Assembly (NCBI GenBank): GCA_947502505.1
Contig: CANNAE010000003.1
Coordinates: 332,872 to 396,871, forward strand
From: an uncultured Planococcus sp.
GTDB lineage: Bacteria; Bacillota; Bacilli; Bacillales_A; Planococcaceae
Length of the DNA: 64,000 nucleotides
Direction: 5' to 3'
Made by a program: the position numbers and the translations under genes. This document shows, one piece after another, positions 17,375 to 26,223 of this stretch. The notes under the pieces are model-generated. The model was not told the origin of the DNA and did no database searches. It was given only the letters and a program-made list of their open reading frames with translations. Every line of letters begins with the position of its first letter. Within the stretch, counting starts at the first letter, position 1.

Positions 17375-17571
17375 ATTAAAGCCCCTTATCTATAACTAAT
17401 ATCTATGAAAGCTATTATAATTATTCATTTTACCTATTCTTCTGCCCGTTGTATAGTGATTAAAGGTTTCAGGACTAAATATTTAGACAATTTATCCATG
17501 CTTATCCGAACAAAAGTAAGCGGTTTCAAAATGTTTAGAAAAAACGAAACATATTCTAAGGGGGAGTTAGT
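17375..17571. promoter_or_regulatory. Divergent control region of the hydroxybutyrate locus
   Basis: AT-rich 197-bp interval between the LysR gene and the permease gene. It contains repeated ATAACTAATATCTAT and CTATGAAAGCTAT motifs between 17389 and 17417 that could be LysR sites, and AAGGGGGAG just before the permease ATG. No single clear promoter stands out. Confidence 0.45.
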
Positions 17572-18891
17572 ATGTTAAGTATGATCGGAATGGTTGGAGG
17601 ACTTATTCTTTTGATCGTGTTGACAATGAGAGGCGTCAATTTGTTGATCGCCGGCCCATTGTCGGCATTGTTCGTCGCAGTGCTCAGCGGCCTGCCGCTG
17701 TTTCCACAATTAGTGGAAGAAGGGGAAGTCAATTTATTATCGAATTATATGGGCGGCTTCTCAGGATTTATCACCTCGTGGTTCCCGATGTTCTTGCTCG
17801 GGGCCATCTTCGGTAAAGTCATGGAAGATACAGGGGCTGCGGATAGCGTCTCTAAATGGCTCGTCGGCAAATTCGGCTTGTCAAAAGCGGTACTCGCGAT
17901 TGTCATTGCCTGCGCAGTTCTTACATACGGCGGCGTCAGCTTGTTCGTCGTTGCATTTTCGGTTTATCCGATGGCACTCAGCCTGTTCAAGCAAGCCGAC
18001 CTGCCGCGCCGGTTTATCCCGGCCGCTTTGGCACTTGGGTCTGTCACATTCACGATGACTTCTGCAGGGTCGCCAGAGATCCAAAACTGGATCCCAATTG
18101 AGTATTTGAACACCAGCCCTTACGCTGGATGGGAAGTCAGCATCATCGTCGCTATCTTCATGGCGTTCTTCGGCTATTGGTGGCTGAAGCGCATGATCAA
18201 TAAAGCGGTGAAAAAAGGCGAGCGTTTCGAAGCACGCGATTCAGATCCGCAAATGGCCGATCGTGCATTGCCACATCCTATTACGGGCTTGATTCCCTTG
18301 CTGGTGGTGCTTGCGGTGTCGTTCATTTTCCATGATTCGCTCGGCACTTCAGCTTTGATTTTGGCCTTGCTTGGCGGCGTCATCACGACGTATCTATTGA
18401 ACATGAAATACTTCACGAACCTTGGCAAAGCCCTGACGGACGGGACCATTGGCGCTTTGATCGCCATCGGCAACACAGCGGCAGTCGTCGGCTTCGGCGG
18501 TGTGGCAAAAGCAGTGCCAGCATTCCAGGTGGCTGTCGATGCCATGACAAGCATTCCCGGAAGCCCGCTGATCGGCGGCGCAGTAGCAGTCAGTGTCATC
18601 GCAGGACTGACGGGCTCCGCATCCGGCGGCCAAGTTATCGCTTTGCCGCTCATTGCGCCTCATTACATCGATATGGGCGTCAACACCGAAGCCCTTCACC
18701 GGACAATCGCGATTTCTTCCGGCGCGCTCGATTCATTGCCGCATAATGGCTATGTCGTCACGACAATTCAAGGGATTTGCGGCGAGACCCATAAAGCAGC
18801 TTACGGGGCGATGGGAGCTGTCACGGTAATTGTGCCGCTGATCGGCTTGACGATTGCGATTATCCTGTTCAGCTTAGGACTGGGCATTTAA
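17572..18891 (+). CDS. GntP-family permease, probable 3-hydroxybutyrate uptake
   Basis: A 439-residue membrane protein with about 12 segments, rich in Gly and Ala, and the family features SAGSPEIQNWIP and GLTGSASGG. GntP proteins are H+ symporters for gluconate and related hydroxy acids. Because the next gene is 3-hydroxybutyrate dehydrogenase, 24 bases downstream, hydroxybutyrate is the likely substrate (inference). Confidence 0.87.
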   Translation: MLSMIGMVGGLILLIVLTMRGVNLLIAGPLSALFVAVLSGLPLFPQLVEEGEVNLLSNYMGGFSGFITSWFPMFLLGAIFGKVMEDTGAADSVSKWLVGKFGLSKAVLAIVIACAVLTYGGVSLFVVAFSVYPMALSLFKQADLPRRFIPAALALGSVTFTMTSAGSPEIQNWIPIEYLNTSPYAGWEVSIIVAIFMAFFGYWWLKRMINKAVKKGERFEARDSDPQMADRALPHPITGLIPLLVVLAVSFIFHDSLGTSALILALLGGVITTYLLNMKYFTNLGKALTDGTIGALIAIGNTAAVVGFGGVAKAVPAFQVAVDAMTSIPGSPLIGGAVAVSVIAGLTGSASGGQVIALPLIAPHYIDMGVNTEALHRTIAISSGALDSLPHNGYVVTTIQGICGETHKAAYGAMGAVTVIVPLIGLTIAIILFSLGLGI

Positions 18892-18915
18892 TTTTTCACT
18901 TGGAGGGACTCCATT

Positions 18916-19692
18916 ATGGTAGACAATAAAGTAGTATTGGTCACCGGCGCCGCGAGCGGCATCGGCTACGAAATCAGCACGGACTTCGCCAAAGAAGGCG
19001 CCAAGATCGTACTGACCGACATCAATGAAGAAGCAGTTCAAGAAGCAGCAGGGAAGTTAAAGCAACAAGGCTTCGATTGTATCGGCATCAAATGCGACGT
19101 CACCAGCGAAGCGCAAATCAAAGCGGCGATCGACCAAACTGTGGAGACATTCGGTTCCTTGGATATCTTGATCAATAATGCAGGAATGCAGCATGTTGCG
19201 CCGATCGAGGAATTTCCGACCGAGAAATACGAGTTGCTGATCCAGATTATGCTCGTGGCGCCGTTTATCGCCACTAAGCATGCGTTCCCGATCATGAAAA
19301 AGCAGGGATTCGGGCGTATCATCAATATGGCATCAATCAATGGGCTTGTCGGATTTGCCGGGAAAGCGGCGTATAACAGCGCCAAGCACGGCGTCATCGG
19401 TTTGACGAAAGTTGCGGCGCTAGAAGGCGCTGAGCATGGCATTACCGTTAATGCGATGTGCCCGGGATATGTTGATACACCGCTTGTGCGCAATCAGATG
19501 GGCGATTTGGCGAAGACACGCAATGTGTCGCTGGAAAAAGTATTAGAAGAAGTCATTTATCCATTGGTTCCACAGAAACGCTTGTTGTCGGTACAGGAAA
19601 TTTCCGATTACACGATGTTCCTCGCGAGCGATAAAGCGCGCGGCGTCACCGGGCAGGCAGTGGTCCTGGACGGCGGCTATACAGCACAATAA
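18916..19692 (+). CDS. 3-hydroxybutyrate dehydrogenase (SDR family)
   Basis: A 258-residue short-chain dehydrogenase that would oxidise D-3-hydroxybutyrate to acetoacetate with NAD+. Visible are the cofactor motif TGAASGIG (11-18), NNAG with the family-typical MQHVAPIEEFP, catalytic Ser in MASINGLVG, YNSAKHG with Tyr and Lys, and the C-terminal VLDGGYTAQ. The QHV-PIEEFP stretch separates this enzyme from general SDR reductases. GGAGGG precedes the ATG. Confidence 0.9.
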   Translation: MVDNKVVLVTGAASGIGYEISTDFAKEGAKIVLTDINEEAVQEAAGKLKQQGFDCIGIKCDVTSEAQIKAAIDQTVETFGSLDILINNAGMQHVAPIEEFPTEKYELLIQIMLVAPFIATKHAFPIMKKQGFGRIINMASINGLVGFAGKAAYNSAKHGVIGLTKVAALEGAEHGITVNAMCPGYVDTPLVRNQMGDLAKTRNVSLEKVLEEVIYPLVPQKRLLSVQEISDYTMFLASDKARGVTGQAVVLDGGYTAQ

Positions 19693-19723
19693 AAGCACGG
19701 CGCATTTTGTGCCGTGCTTTTTT
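19690..19723 (+). terminator. Terminator of the hydroxybutyrate operon (left duplication of repeat copy 3)
   Basis: AAAAGCACGGC and GCCGTGCTTTTTT stem and T-run. A near-identical hairpin is at 20033-20066 beyond the repeat. Confidence 0.9.
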
Positions 19724-20031
19724 ATGAGTTTTGAAGAAGTCTATGGGTTGTTATCAATTATGTGAGGGAGCACCTTTTTTACATTAAAAGATCAATGACC
19801 TCTCTAAGTATTTGGAGAAGCGTTCGCTCGTAAACCCTTCTGCTCAATAATGCTGCGCATTACTTTCGCAAAGATAAGGCCTCCCGTAGGTCGACCTTAT
19901 CTTTCCAGTGGATCAGCGAGACGACCGAGACCCCGCAAGGAGCAGAGCGACTGAGGAGGCTTGGGCGCGAGCCCACGGAGTCGTGCGATAAGCTTCGGAA
20001 AATACGACTTCGTAAATTTCTCGACAATCTG
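19724..20031 (-). repeat. Terminator-associated modular repeat (MITE-like), copy 3
   Basis: A 308-bp ORF-less element in the same orientation as copy 1. On the plus strand it begins ATGAGTTTTGAAGAAGT (diverged from CAGAGTGTTGAAGAAGT) and ends AATTTCTCGACAATCTG. It carries the AAGATAAGG..CCTTATCTT hairpin module (about 19828-19905) shared with copy 2 but lacks the second module. The flanking terminator duplicates (19690-19723 and 20033-20066) differ by a small change in the loop, so this looks like an older insertion. Confidence 0.87.
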
Positions 20032-20067
20032 AAAAAGCACGGCGCATTTTTGCGCCGTGCTTTTTTA
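20032..20067. terminator. Duplicated terminator right of repeat copy 3
   Basis: AAAAAGCACGGCGC and GCGCCGTGCTTTTTT. It can also end the convergent alpha/beta-hydrolase transcript. Confidence 0.88.
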
Positions 20068-20093
20068 TGGTTATAGCATTCATTAAAGGAAAC

Positions 20094-20870
20094 TCAATCG
20101 TCGAGAAAGTTTTCAGCGATGCCGAGGAATAGCCGCGGCTGTTCCACATTCGGGGCATGGCCCGAGCGCTTGAATTCCATAAAACTAGCGTGCTGGATCA
20201 GCTGCGCGGTTTCATGGCCTTTATCAGGCGGATTCAGTTCGTCATACCGGCCGCTGATGACTAGGGTTTCTGCCGAGATTTCTGGAAGTTCCGGGCGTAA
20301 ATCAAAGCGCTCCAGCGCATTTGACGCGATGCCTTGCTGTTCCAAGTTTAATTGGGGGCTATTTTCAGCAGTTTTTGACTGCCATTTCTGCACAGCCGTC
20401 AAACGATGGTACATATAAGTTTGTGCTTTTTCCAATTTGTCATGGATGGATAAACCATCGAATTCTTCTGCATGGCGCTCGAATAGCTCGGCCATCGAAG
20501 ATTTTTCGCCGAAGGACTTAGTGGCAACCAATAATAATTTGCGTACGCGTTCAGGGCGTCTTGCGGCTAGCCCCTGCGCAATGTAACTGCCCATAGAGAC
20601 GCCGAGGACATCGACCGACTCCAGCTGGAGGTGGTCCAATAAGGCGGCGGCGTCTTCGATATGGTCATCGAGTGTATAGGCGTCCGGTTTTGCCGAATGG
20701 CCATGGCCTCTCGAGTCCAATGCGATGATTCGGTGCTTGTTGCGGAAAAAATTGATTTCGCGGTAGAACATGGCAGAGCTGCTGGTCAAGCCGTGAAACA
20801 GGAGAAGCGGCTGCCCGCTGCCGATATCTTCGTAATATAAACTGATGTCGTTCTTGGTGAATATAGGCAT
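20094..20870 (-). CDS. Alpha/beta-hydrolase
   Basis: A 258-residue soluble hydrolase. The nucleophile elbow is GVSMGS, the oxyanion region is LLFHGLTSS, the acid is in SGRYDELNP and the catalytic His in RSGHAPNVEQP. Such sequences include esterases, lactonases and C-C hydrolases; the substrate is not identifiable. I chose the ATG at 20870 behind GAGAGGAAG rather than the longer frame to 20936. Confidence 0.85.
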   Translation of the reverse strand: MPIFTKNDISLYYEDIGSGQPLLLFHGLTSSSAMFYREINFFRNKHRIIALDSRGHGHSAKPDAYTLDDHIEDAAALLDHLQLESVDVLGVSMGSYIAQGLAARRPERVRKLLLVATKSFGEKSSMAELFERHAEEFDGLSIHDKLEKAQTYMYHRLTAVQKWQSKTAENSPQLNLEQQGIASNALERFDLRPELPEISAETLVISGRYDELNPPDKGHETAQLIQHASFMEFKRSGHAPNVEQPRLFLGIAENFLDD

Positions 20871-20919
20871 TATTTTCTTCCTCTCATCTCTATCTACTGT
20901 ATTACTATACCTCAATAAC

Positions 20920-20951
20920 ACAAGCGCAAACGGCATCCCGTCTGCGCTTGT
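20920..20951 (-). terminator. Hairpin after the TVP38 gene
   Basis: ACAAGCGCA and TGCGCTTGT form a 9-bp stem right at the stop codon, but the following minus-strand sequence has few T, so termination may be weak. Confidence 0.5.
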
Positions 20952-21514
20952 CAGGTTTTATCCAATTTATGCTTGCGGCTTTGCCATTTATCGATAAAAC
21001 TGAAAACCGCAGCGAGCAGCAAGAACATGCTCAATGTTGTATACCAGGGAAATTGCGAGATGGCCCTGCCGAACGCTGTGTACAGGAGGGCCGGCGCAAT
21101 CAAGCCAAGCGCGGAATAATACATGTATTCCCGGCGCGTATTGGTCATTTCCATCAAATAAAAAGACAATAGGTGAAAATGGACAAAGGGCATGACACGC
21201 AAGATCATCACTTGGGAAACGGTCAGGTTGCGGTCGGGGAACAATTTGTCTTTCAAAGCGGCCAATTTGGCGCGAAAACGCGGAAATTTATTGATCAGCA
21301 TATAGGACACAAAGCTCATCAAGGTCAATCCAATGAAGGACAGCAGGGCGCCTTGGAAAAAGCCGAAAAGAAATCCGCCGGCAATGCAGATGGCAATGAC
21401 CGGCAAAAACAGCAGCGGTCGAATCAAATGAAGCAATATGAATAATAGCGGAGCCCAAAGCCCTGCCTGTCCGATGAAGTTTTCAATCGCTTGCTCAAAC
21501 TCGGCCAAATCCAC
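20951..21514 (-). CDS. TVP38/TMEM64 (DedA-like, SNARE-associated) membrane protein
   Basis: A 187-residue protein with four to five membrane segments. The family signature is visible around GGFLFGFFQGALLSFIG and a second re-entrant segment near the C-terminus. Roles in membrane homeostasis and lipid flipping have been proposed for this family; the exact role here is unknown. GTG start with GGGG upstream. Confidence 0.85.
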   Translation of the reverse strand: MDLAEFEQAIENFIGQAGLWAPLLFILLHLIRPLLFLPVIAICIAGGFLFGFFQGALLSFIGLTLMSFVSYMLINKFPRFRAKLAALKDKLFPDRNLTVSQVMILRVMPFVHFHLLSFYLMEMTNTRREYMYYSALGLIAPALLYTAFGRAISQFPWYTTLSMFLLLAAVFSFIDKWQSRKHKLDKT

Positions 21515-21592
21515 TATGTTCCCCGCCCTTCAGCTTGCATTACTAATAAGGAAGAATAAGCGAAAAGCTATGGAAAAGCAAGGATTTGTTTG

Positions 21593-21614
21593 ATACCCCC
21601 CAAATTAGGGGTAT
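21593..21614. promoter_or_regulatory. Inverted repeat ATACCCC-N8-GGGGTAT
   Basis: A perfect 7-bp inverted repeat 75 bases upstream of the YkvI-like gene. It resembles half-sites of CsoR/CstR-type operators, but the 8-base spacer is longer than usual. A simple hairpin is the alternative. Confidence 0.35.
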
Positions 21615-21688
21615 GAAAAAATATCTACATAAAACACATGTTTATCATCAGCTATGTTAACCATCACCAGGAAAAGGGAGAGGATTTT

Positions 21689-22771
21689 ATGAGAAGCAGC
21701 TTGAAAATAGCCAGTGCCTTTATCGGGATTGTCGTCGGCGCTGGCTTCGCTTCAGGACAAGAGATTTTGCAATATTTTACCAGTTTTGGTTATTGGGGTG
21801 TCGGTGGCGTCTTGGTCGCTACCGCTTTATTTGGTTATATCGGAATGATCTTGACACGTCTCGGAAGCCGCATGCAAACGACTTCACATGAAGACGTCGT
21901 CTACCGCATCAGTGGAAAATGGCTCGGAAAAGTAATCGATTATACATTGATTTTGACCTTATTCGGCGTATTAGTGGTTATGATAGCGGGAGCTGGCTCC
22001 ATATTCTCGCAGCAATTCGATTTGGCACCGGCATTTGGCCGCAGCATCATGATTATCCTGGTCATCGTGACCATCATGATGAACGTCAAAAAAGTAATTA
22101 CTGTTATTTCGAGCATTACACCGTTTCTCATTTTGATGGTAATTGGGATTACAGTTTACAGTGTCTTCACAATGGACAGCAGTTTTAGTGCGCTCGATCC
22201 AGTGGCAAAAGAACAGCTGTCTGCTACACCGAACTGGCTTTTGTCAGCCGTCAACTATGTGTCGCTCGCCATCGCGCTCGGGGCTTCCATGTCGCTCGTG
22301 ATGGGCGGCGCCGAGAAGGATGAGAAAGTGGCAGCGCGCGGTGGGTTAATCGGGGGGCTTGGCTTCGGTTTGCTGATCTTGCTCAGCTATGTTGCGATAT
22401 TCGCCAAAGTGGATGTCGTCGGCGGGGCGGATTTACCGATGCTTGCCATCGGTGATGACATCTCGCCGATTCTCGGTATCATCATGGCGGTCGTCATTTT
22501 CGCGATGATTTACAACACGGCTGTCAGCATGCTGTTGTCGTTCTCGGCACGATTTGCCGACATTGGAACGAAGAAATTCCGGATTTTCGTGATTGTTGCC
22601 GGGTTGATCGCTTTTGCGCTCAGCTTCGTCGGTTTTACCTCACTAGTCAATTATCTGTACCCGGCAGTCGGCTATCTCGGCTTGCTGTTGATCGGTGCGT
22701 TGATTTTGGCGGATATCCGCAAAATCGGCAAAAACGACAAAGCGAACCGCAGCAAAAAAGCGGCAAACTAA
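21689..22771 (+). CDS. YkvI-like membrane carrier (APC superfamily)
   Basis: A 360-residue protein with about 10-11 membrane segments. The N-terminus has the unwound-helix motif GAGFASGQEILQ typical of this group of amino-acid-transporter-like proteins. The substrate is unknown. Start at the ATG behind GGGAGAGG; the longer frame to 21638 lacks a ribosome site. Terminator follows. Confidence 0.83.
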   Translation: MRSSLKIASAFIGIVVGAGFASGQEILQYFTSFGYWGVGGVLVATALFGYIGMILTRLGSRMQTTSHEDVVYRISGKWLGKVIDYTLILTLFGVLVVMIAGAGSIFSQQFDLAPAFGRSIMIILVIVTIMMNVKKVITVISSITPFLILMVIGITVYSVFTMDSSFSALDPVAKEQLSATPNWLLSAVNYVSLAIALGASMSLVMGGAEKDEKVAARGGLIGGLGFGLLILLSYVAIFAKVDVVGGADLPMLAIGDDISPILGIIMAVVIFAMIYNTAVSMLLSFSARFADIGTKKFRIFVIVAGLIAFALSFVGFTSLVNYLYPAVGYLGLLLIGALILADIRKIGKNDKANRSKKAAN

Positions 22772-22772
22772 G

Positions 22773-22804
22773 AAAAGGCCTTCTGCCATGCAGGAGGCCT
22801 TTTT
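22773..22804 (+). terminator. Intrinsic terminator
   Basis: AAAAGGCCTTCTG and CAGGAGGCCTTTTT with a short loop. Confidence 0.9.
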
Positions 22805-22849
22805 GGTATAGTGAAGGTAGAAAATAGCTGGTTGCGGAGGAGGAATGGG

Positions 22850-23806
22850 ATGAAAATTTTAATTGCTGGAGCAGGGGCGATGGCGTGTCTTGTAGGGGGC
22901 AGATTGAAAGCGAACGGGGAGGATGTGCGCTTATACAATCGCTTGAATACCCATGTGGAAGCCATCAATCAGCAAGGCTTGCGCATCGTCGAAAAAGACA
23001 ATTCAACAACCCAAATCGATATGGAAATCGTGCAGGAACTACAAGCCGATGAGCAGGTGGATATTCTGCTTGTCTTATTGAAAGCGCAAGCGAACGAATC
23101 GGTGCTGGGCAAATTGCGCGGCAAGCTAGCCGAAGATACGGTAATTATCACCATGCAAAATGGCATCGGAAACGCCGAAACCATCGGGCAGCTGTTTCCG
23201 CATAACCCAATTGTGTCCGGTACGCTCGGCCACGGCGCAAGCGTGGAACACGATGGCACGATTTGGCATAGGGGATGGGGCAAGAACTATCTGGGCCATG
23301 CCGAAGCAGGAGCCGGCAGCAAAATGCTCGAACGCTTTGCAAAGAAACTCAGCGAGGCAGGCATGGAAACGGAAGTCTCGTCAAATGTCAAAGCCGTCAT
23401 TTGGAACAAATTATTCGTCAACGCCGCATTCAACTCGGTCACTGCCCTGACCCGCCTGAAAAACGGCGACATCCTCAACACGCCAGAAGGGGAAGGTTTA
23501 TTGCGGGCCGTTATTAAAGAGGCGGTGCTCGTTGCACAGGCAGAAGGAGTAGAGGCGGACGGGCCAGCAGTCATAGAGGAATGCTTGAGGATGGGCCGTC
23601 AGGATATCGGCGCCAATAAGTCATCGATGCTCATGGATGTGTTGAAAAAACGCCAGACCGAAATCGATGTCATCAATGGGGGCATCGTGAAATTGGGGCA
23701 AAAGCACGGAATCGCAACACCGGTCAATGACAGCCTCGCCAGCTTGGTCCATATCATTGAGCAGAACTACAAACTGCGCGTCGACGAATCGAGTGTACAA
23801 AAATAA
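22850..23806 (+). CDS. 2-dehydropantoate 2-reductase family protein (PanE/ApbA)
   Basis: A 318-residue NADPH-dependent reductase that in the type enzyme converts ketopantoate to pantoate for coenzyme A synthesis. N-terminal Rossmann motif AGAGAMACLVGG, catalytic Lys region SSNVKAVIWNKLFVNAAFN and the C-terminal SSMLMDVLKKRQTEIDVING are all present. GGAGGAATGGG precedes the ATG. No other pantothenate genes are adjacent, so it could be a paralogue acting on another 2-oxo acid. Confidence 0.87.
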   Translation: MKILIAGAGAMACLVGGRLKANGEDVRLYNRLNTHVEAINQQGLRIVEKDNSTTQIDMEIVQELQADEQVDILLVLLKAQANESVLGKLRGKLAEDTVIITMQNGIGNAETIGQLFPHNPIVSGTLGHGASVEHDGTIWHRGWGKNYLGHAEAGAGSKMLERFAKKLSEAGMETEVSSNVKAVIWNKLFVNAAFNSVTALTRLKNGDILNTPEGEGLLRAVIKEAVLVAQAEGVEADGPAVIEECLRMGRQDIGANKSSMLMDVLKKRQTEIDVINGGIVKLGQKHGIATPVNDSLASLVHIIEQNYKLRVDESSVQK

Positions 23807-23839
23807 GCCATCGGCCGGAATCCCGGCCGATGGCTTTTT
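23805..23839. terminator. Bidirectional terminator between PanE-like gene and bioY
   Basis: AAGCCATCGGCCGG and CCGGCCGATGGCTTTTT form a long GC-rich stem serving both convergent genes. Confidence 0.93.
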
Positions 23840-23842
23840 CTG

Positions 23843-24427
23843 TTAAGGCAAATATTTTTTGATGATCGGCTGCATCCGGAACCCGAACAAGCCAGCAAAC
23901 ACAGCGAGCAGCACGTCTTTCGGAAGCGGCACTGCCATCCAGGCCCATGCCATGCCGTAAGAAAATCCTTCCGGGGCGGCGAACCATAGTTTATAGGCGG
24001 CATACATCCAATTGGTGCCAAACACGTAATTGATGGCAGTGGCTGCGAGGGCTGCCAGCACGAAGCCTTTTTTGGAAGGCATTTTTTCAGCAATCCAGCC
24101 GGCTGCAAAAGCGGTGAAGATATAAGACAGGATAAAGCCGAATGTCGGCGAGATCAAAGTATCCATGCCTCCTGAAAACTTGGCGAAGACCGGCACGCCG
24201 GCCAGGCCGATTGCTGCATAGACAATCATCGAAGCAGCGCCAAGGCGTTTGCCGAGCAGGATGCCGGCGAGTATCGCGAAGAAAGTCTGCAAGGTGATCG
24301 GCACGCCGCCGACGATCAGGAATGAGGAAATATTGGCCCCGATCGCCATCAATGCGGCAAACATGGAGACGTGGACAAGCGTTAAAGTGCGTGAATGATT
24401 GCTGGATCTGGTTACTGAAGTTGTCAT
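23843..24427 (-). CDS. bioY: Biotin transporter BioY (ECF S component)
   Basis: A 194-residue membrane protein with six segments that binds biotin and works with the general ECF energising module encoded elsewhere. BioY features are visible: VPITLQTFFAILAGILLG, GMDTLISPTFGFILSY and the C-terminal PFVxxD-like AVPLPKDVLLAVFAG. An apparent BirA operator overlaps its promoter. Family assignment is firm. Confidence 0.94.
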   Translation of the reverse strand: MTTSVTRSSNHSRTLTLVHVSMFAALMAIGANISSFLIVGGVPITLQTFFAILAGILLGKRLGAASMIVYAAIGLAGVPVFAKFSGGMDTLISPTFGFILSYIFTAFAAGWIAEKMPSKKGFVLAALAATAINYVFGTNWMYAAYKLWFAAPEGFSYGMAWAWMAVPLPKDVLLAVFAGLFGFRMQPIIKKYLP

Positions 24428-24460
24428 GTAAAACCCTCCACTTACTATGTACTAAAACTG

Positions 24461-24514
24461 AGTATAGAGAATGGCTTATTTTAAGTCAACTTATTTTTAT
24501 AAAAGGTTTACTTA
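24461..24514 (-). promoter_or_regulatory. bioY promoter with probable BirA operator
   Basis: On the minus strand TTGACT (24489-24484), a 17-bp spacer and TATACT (24466-24461) form a strong promoter. The -35 lies inside an inverted repeat, TAAGTAAAC-N15-GTTGACTTA (24482-24514, 8 of 9 positions paired), which has the half-site sequence and spacing of BirA biotin-repressor operators. Biotin-dependent repression of bioY is therefore expected; the match to BirA is by knowledge of the family, not tested. Confidence 0.75.
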
Positions 24515-24591
24515 AAAAGTTCTGTGTTTCTTTTTCAATTTTCCGTATGATGATAAGAAATGAATACATCTTCAGGAAAGTGGGCGAAGAA

Positions 24592-26202
24592 ATGACGGAA
24601 TGGTGGAAAAAAGCAGTCGTATATCAGATTTATCCGAGAAGTTTCATGGATTCGGATGGCGATGGGATCGGCGACATCCAAGGGATCATCAGCAAGCTCG
24701 ATTATTTGGCGGAGCTTGGCGTCGACGTATTATGGCTATCGCCTGTTTACGATTCACCGAACGATGACAATGGCTATGACATCCGCGATTACCGGAAAAT
24801 CATGGGCGAGTTCGGGACGATGGACGATTTTGACCGGATGCTAGCAGGCATTCATGCACGCGGCATGCGGCTGGTCATGGATTTGGTCGTCAACCATACG
24901 TCCGATGAACACGACTGGTTTACGGAACGTCCCGACTATTATATCTGGAAAAACGAGCCGAATAATTGGCGATCGTTTTTCAGCGGTTCGGCTTGGCAAT
25001 TTGATGAAGCGAGGCAGCAATACTATCTGCATCTGTTTTCAAAGAAGCAACCGGATTTAAATTGGGAAAATGAAGAGCTGCGGGATGAAGTGTATCAGAT
25101 GATGCGCTGGTGGCTGGATAAAGGGGTCGATGGCTTCCGCATGGATGTCATCAATATGATTTCCAAGGACCAGGATTTCCCGGACGGTATCGATGGCGAC
25201 GGAACTCCGCATTTTTTCAACGGGCCGCGTGTCCACGAGTTTTTGCAAGAGATGAACAGTAAAGTGCTTGCTGATTACGATATCGTCACTGTTGGGGAAA
25301 TGCCGGGCGCCGAAACAGAAGACGCGAAATTATATACAGGCCCCGGGCGCAACGAACTGAATATGATTTTTACGTTCGAGCATATGAACTTAGACGAGGG
25401 GCCAAGCGGAAAATGGGAGCTTCAGCCGCTGCACTTGCCGGATTTAAAGGACAACTTGGAGAAATGGCAAGTGGAGCTTTTCGGAAAAGGCTGGAACAGC
25501 TTGTATTGGAACAATCACGACCAGCCGCGCATCGTCTCACGCTTTGGAAATGATGGCCAATACAGAAAAGAGTCGGCGAAGATGCTTGCCACATGCCTTC
25601 ATTTCCTGCAAGGGACGCCGTATATTTACCAAGGAGAAGAACTCGGCATGACCAATGTGGCGTTCTCAGCGATTGACGATTACCAGGACATCGAAACCTT
25701 AAATATGTATAAAGAAAAGCGGGCGCAAGGTGTTGCGGACGAGGAGCTTATGAAAGCGATTCACGCAAAAGGCCGTGATAATGCGAGAACGCCGATGCAC
25801 TGGGACGCTTCTGAAAATGCAGGCTTTACCGAAGGGCAGCCATGGATTGCCGTTAACCCGAATTACACGGAAGTCAATGCGGAAGACCGGCACGAGGAAG
25901 ATTCTGTCTTCAGCTATTACCAGAAATTGATTGCGTTCCGAAAAGAATTGGACGTGATTACAGAAGGTGATTTTGAATTGATGTATCGTGAGGATGAAGA
26001 AATTTTTGCTTACACACGCACGTCGGCGGATGAGCAATTAACGGTTTACTGCAATTTCTCCGAAACACCGCGTGAACTGCCGCTGCCGAAGGGCCGTTTG
26101 CTGATCGGCAATTATCCGGCTCCCAAGCAACGAGAAACGCTGCAGCTTAGAGCATATGAAGCTATGTGCTTTTACGAGAAAGGCAGTAAAGTGGATGAAT
26201 GA
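24592..26202 (+). CDS. malL: Oligo-1,6-glucosidase (GH13), first of three
   Basis: A 536-residue cytoplasmic alpha-glucosidase of the GH13 oligo-1,6-glucosidase group. Catalytic residues are Asp185 in GFRMDVIN, Glu236 in TVGEMPG and Asp310 in NNHDQPR. Val follows the catalytic Asp, which in this group goes with alpha-1,6 preference (isomaltose-type substrates); the other two copies have Ala there. The ATG at 24592 lies 11 bases after AGGAAAG; the open frame continues far upstream without a start signal. The ROK kinase gene follows after 21 bases. Confidence 0.92.
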   Translation: MTEWWKKAVVYQIYPRSFMDSDGDGIGDIQGIISKLDYLAELGVDVLWLSPVYDSPNDDNGYDIRDYRKIMGEFGTMDDFDRMLAGIHARGMRLVMDLVVNHTSDEHDWFTERPDYYIWKNEPNNWRSFFSGSAWQFDEARQQYYLHLFSKKQPDLNWENEELRDEVYQMMRWWLDKGVDGFRMDVINMISKDQDFPDGIDGDGTPHFFNGPRVHEFLQEMNSKVLADYDIVTVGEMPGAETEDAKLYTGPGRNELNMIFTFEHMNLDEGPSGKWELQPLHLPDLKDNLEKWQVELFGKGWNSLYWNNHDQPRIVSRFGNDGQYRKESAKMLATCLHFLQGTPYIYQGEELGMTNVAFSAIDDYQDIETLNMYKEKRAQGVADEELMKAIHAKGRDNARTPMHWDASENAGFTEGQPWIAVNPNYTEVNAEDRHEEDSVFSYYQKLIAFRKELDVITEGDFELMYREDEEIFAYTRTSADEQLTVYCNFSETPRELPLPKGRLLIGNYPAPKQRETLQLRAYEAMCFYEKGSKVDE

Positions 26203-26223
26203 ACGAAAGAAAGGATGGAGAGC

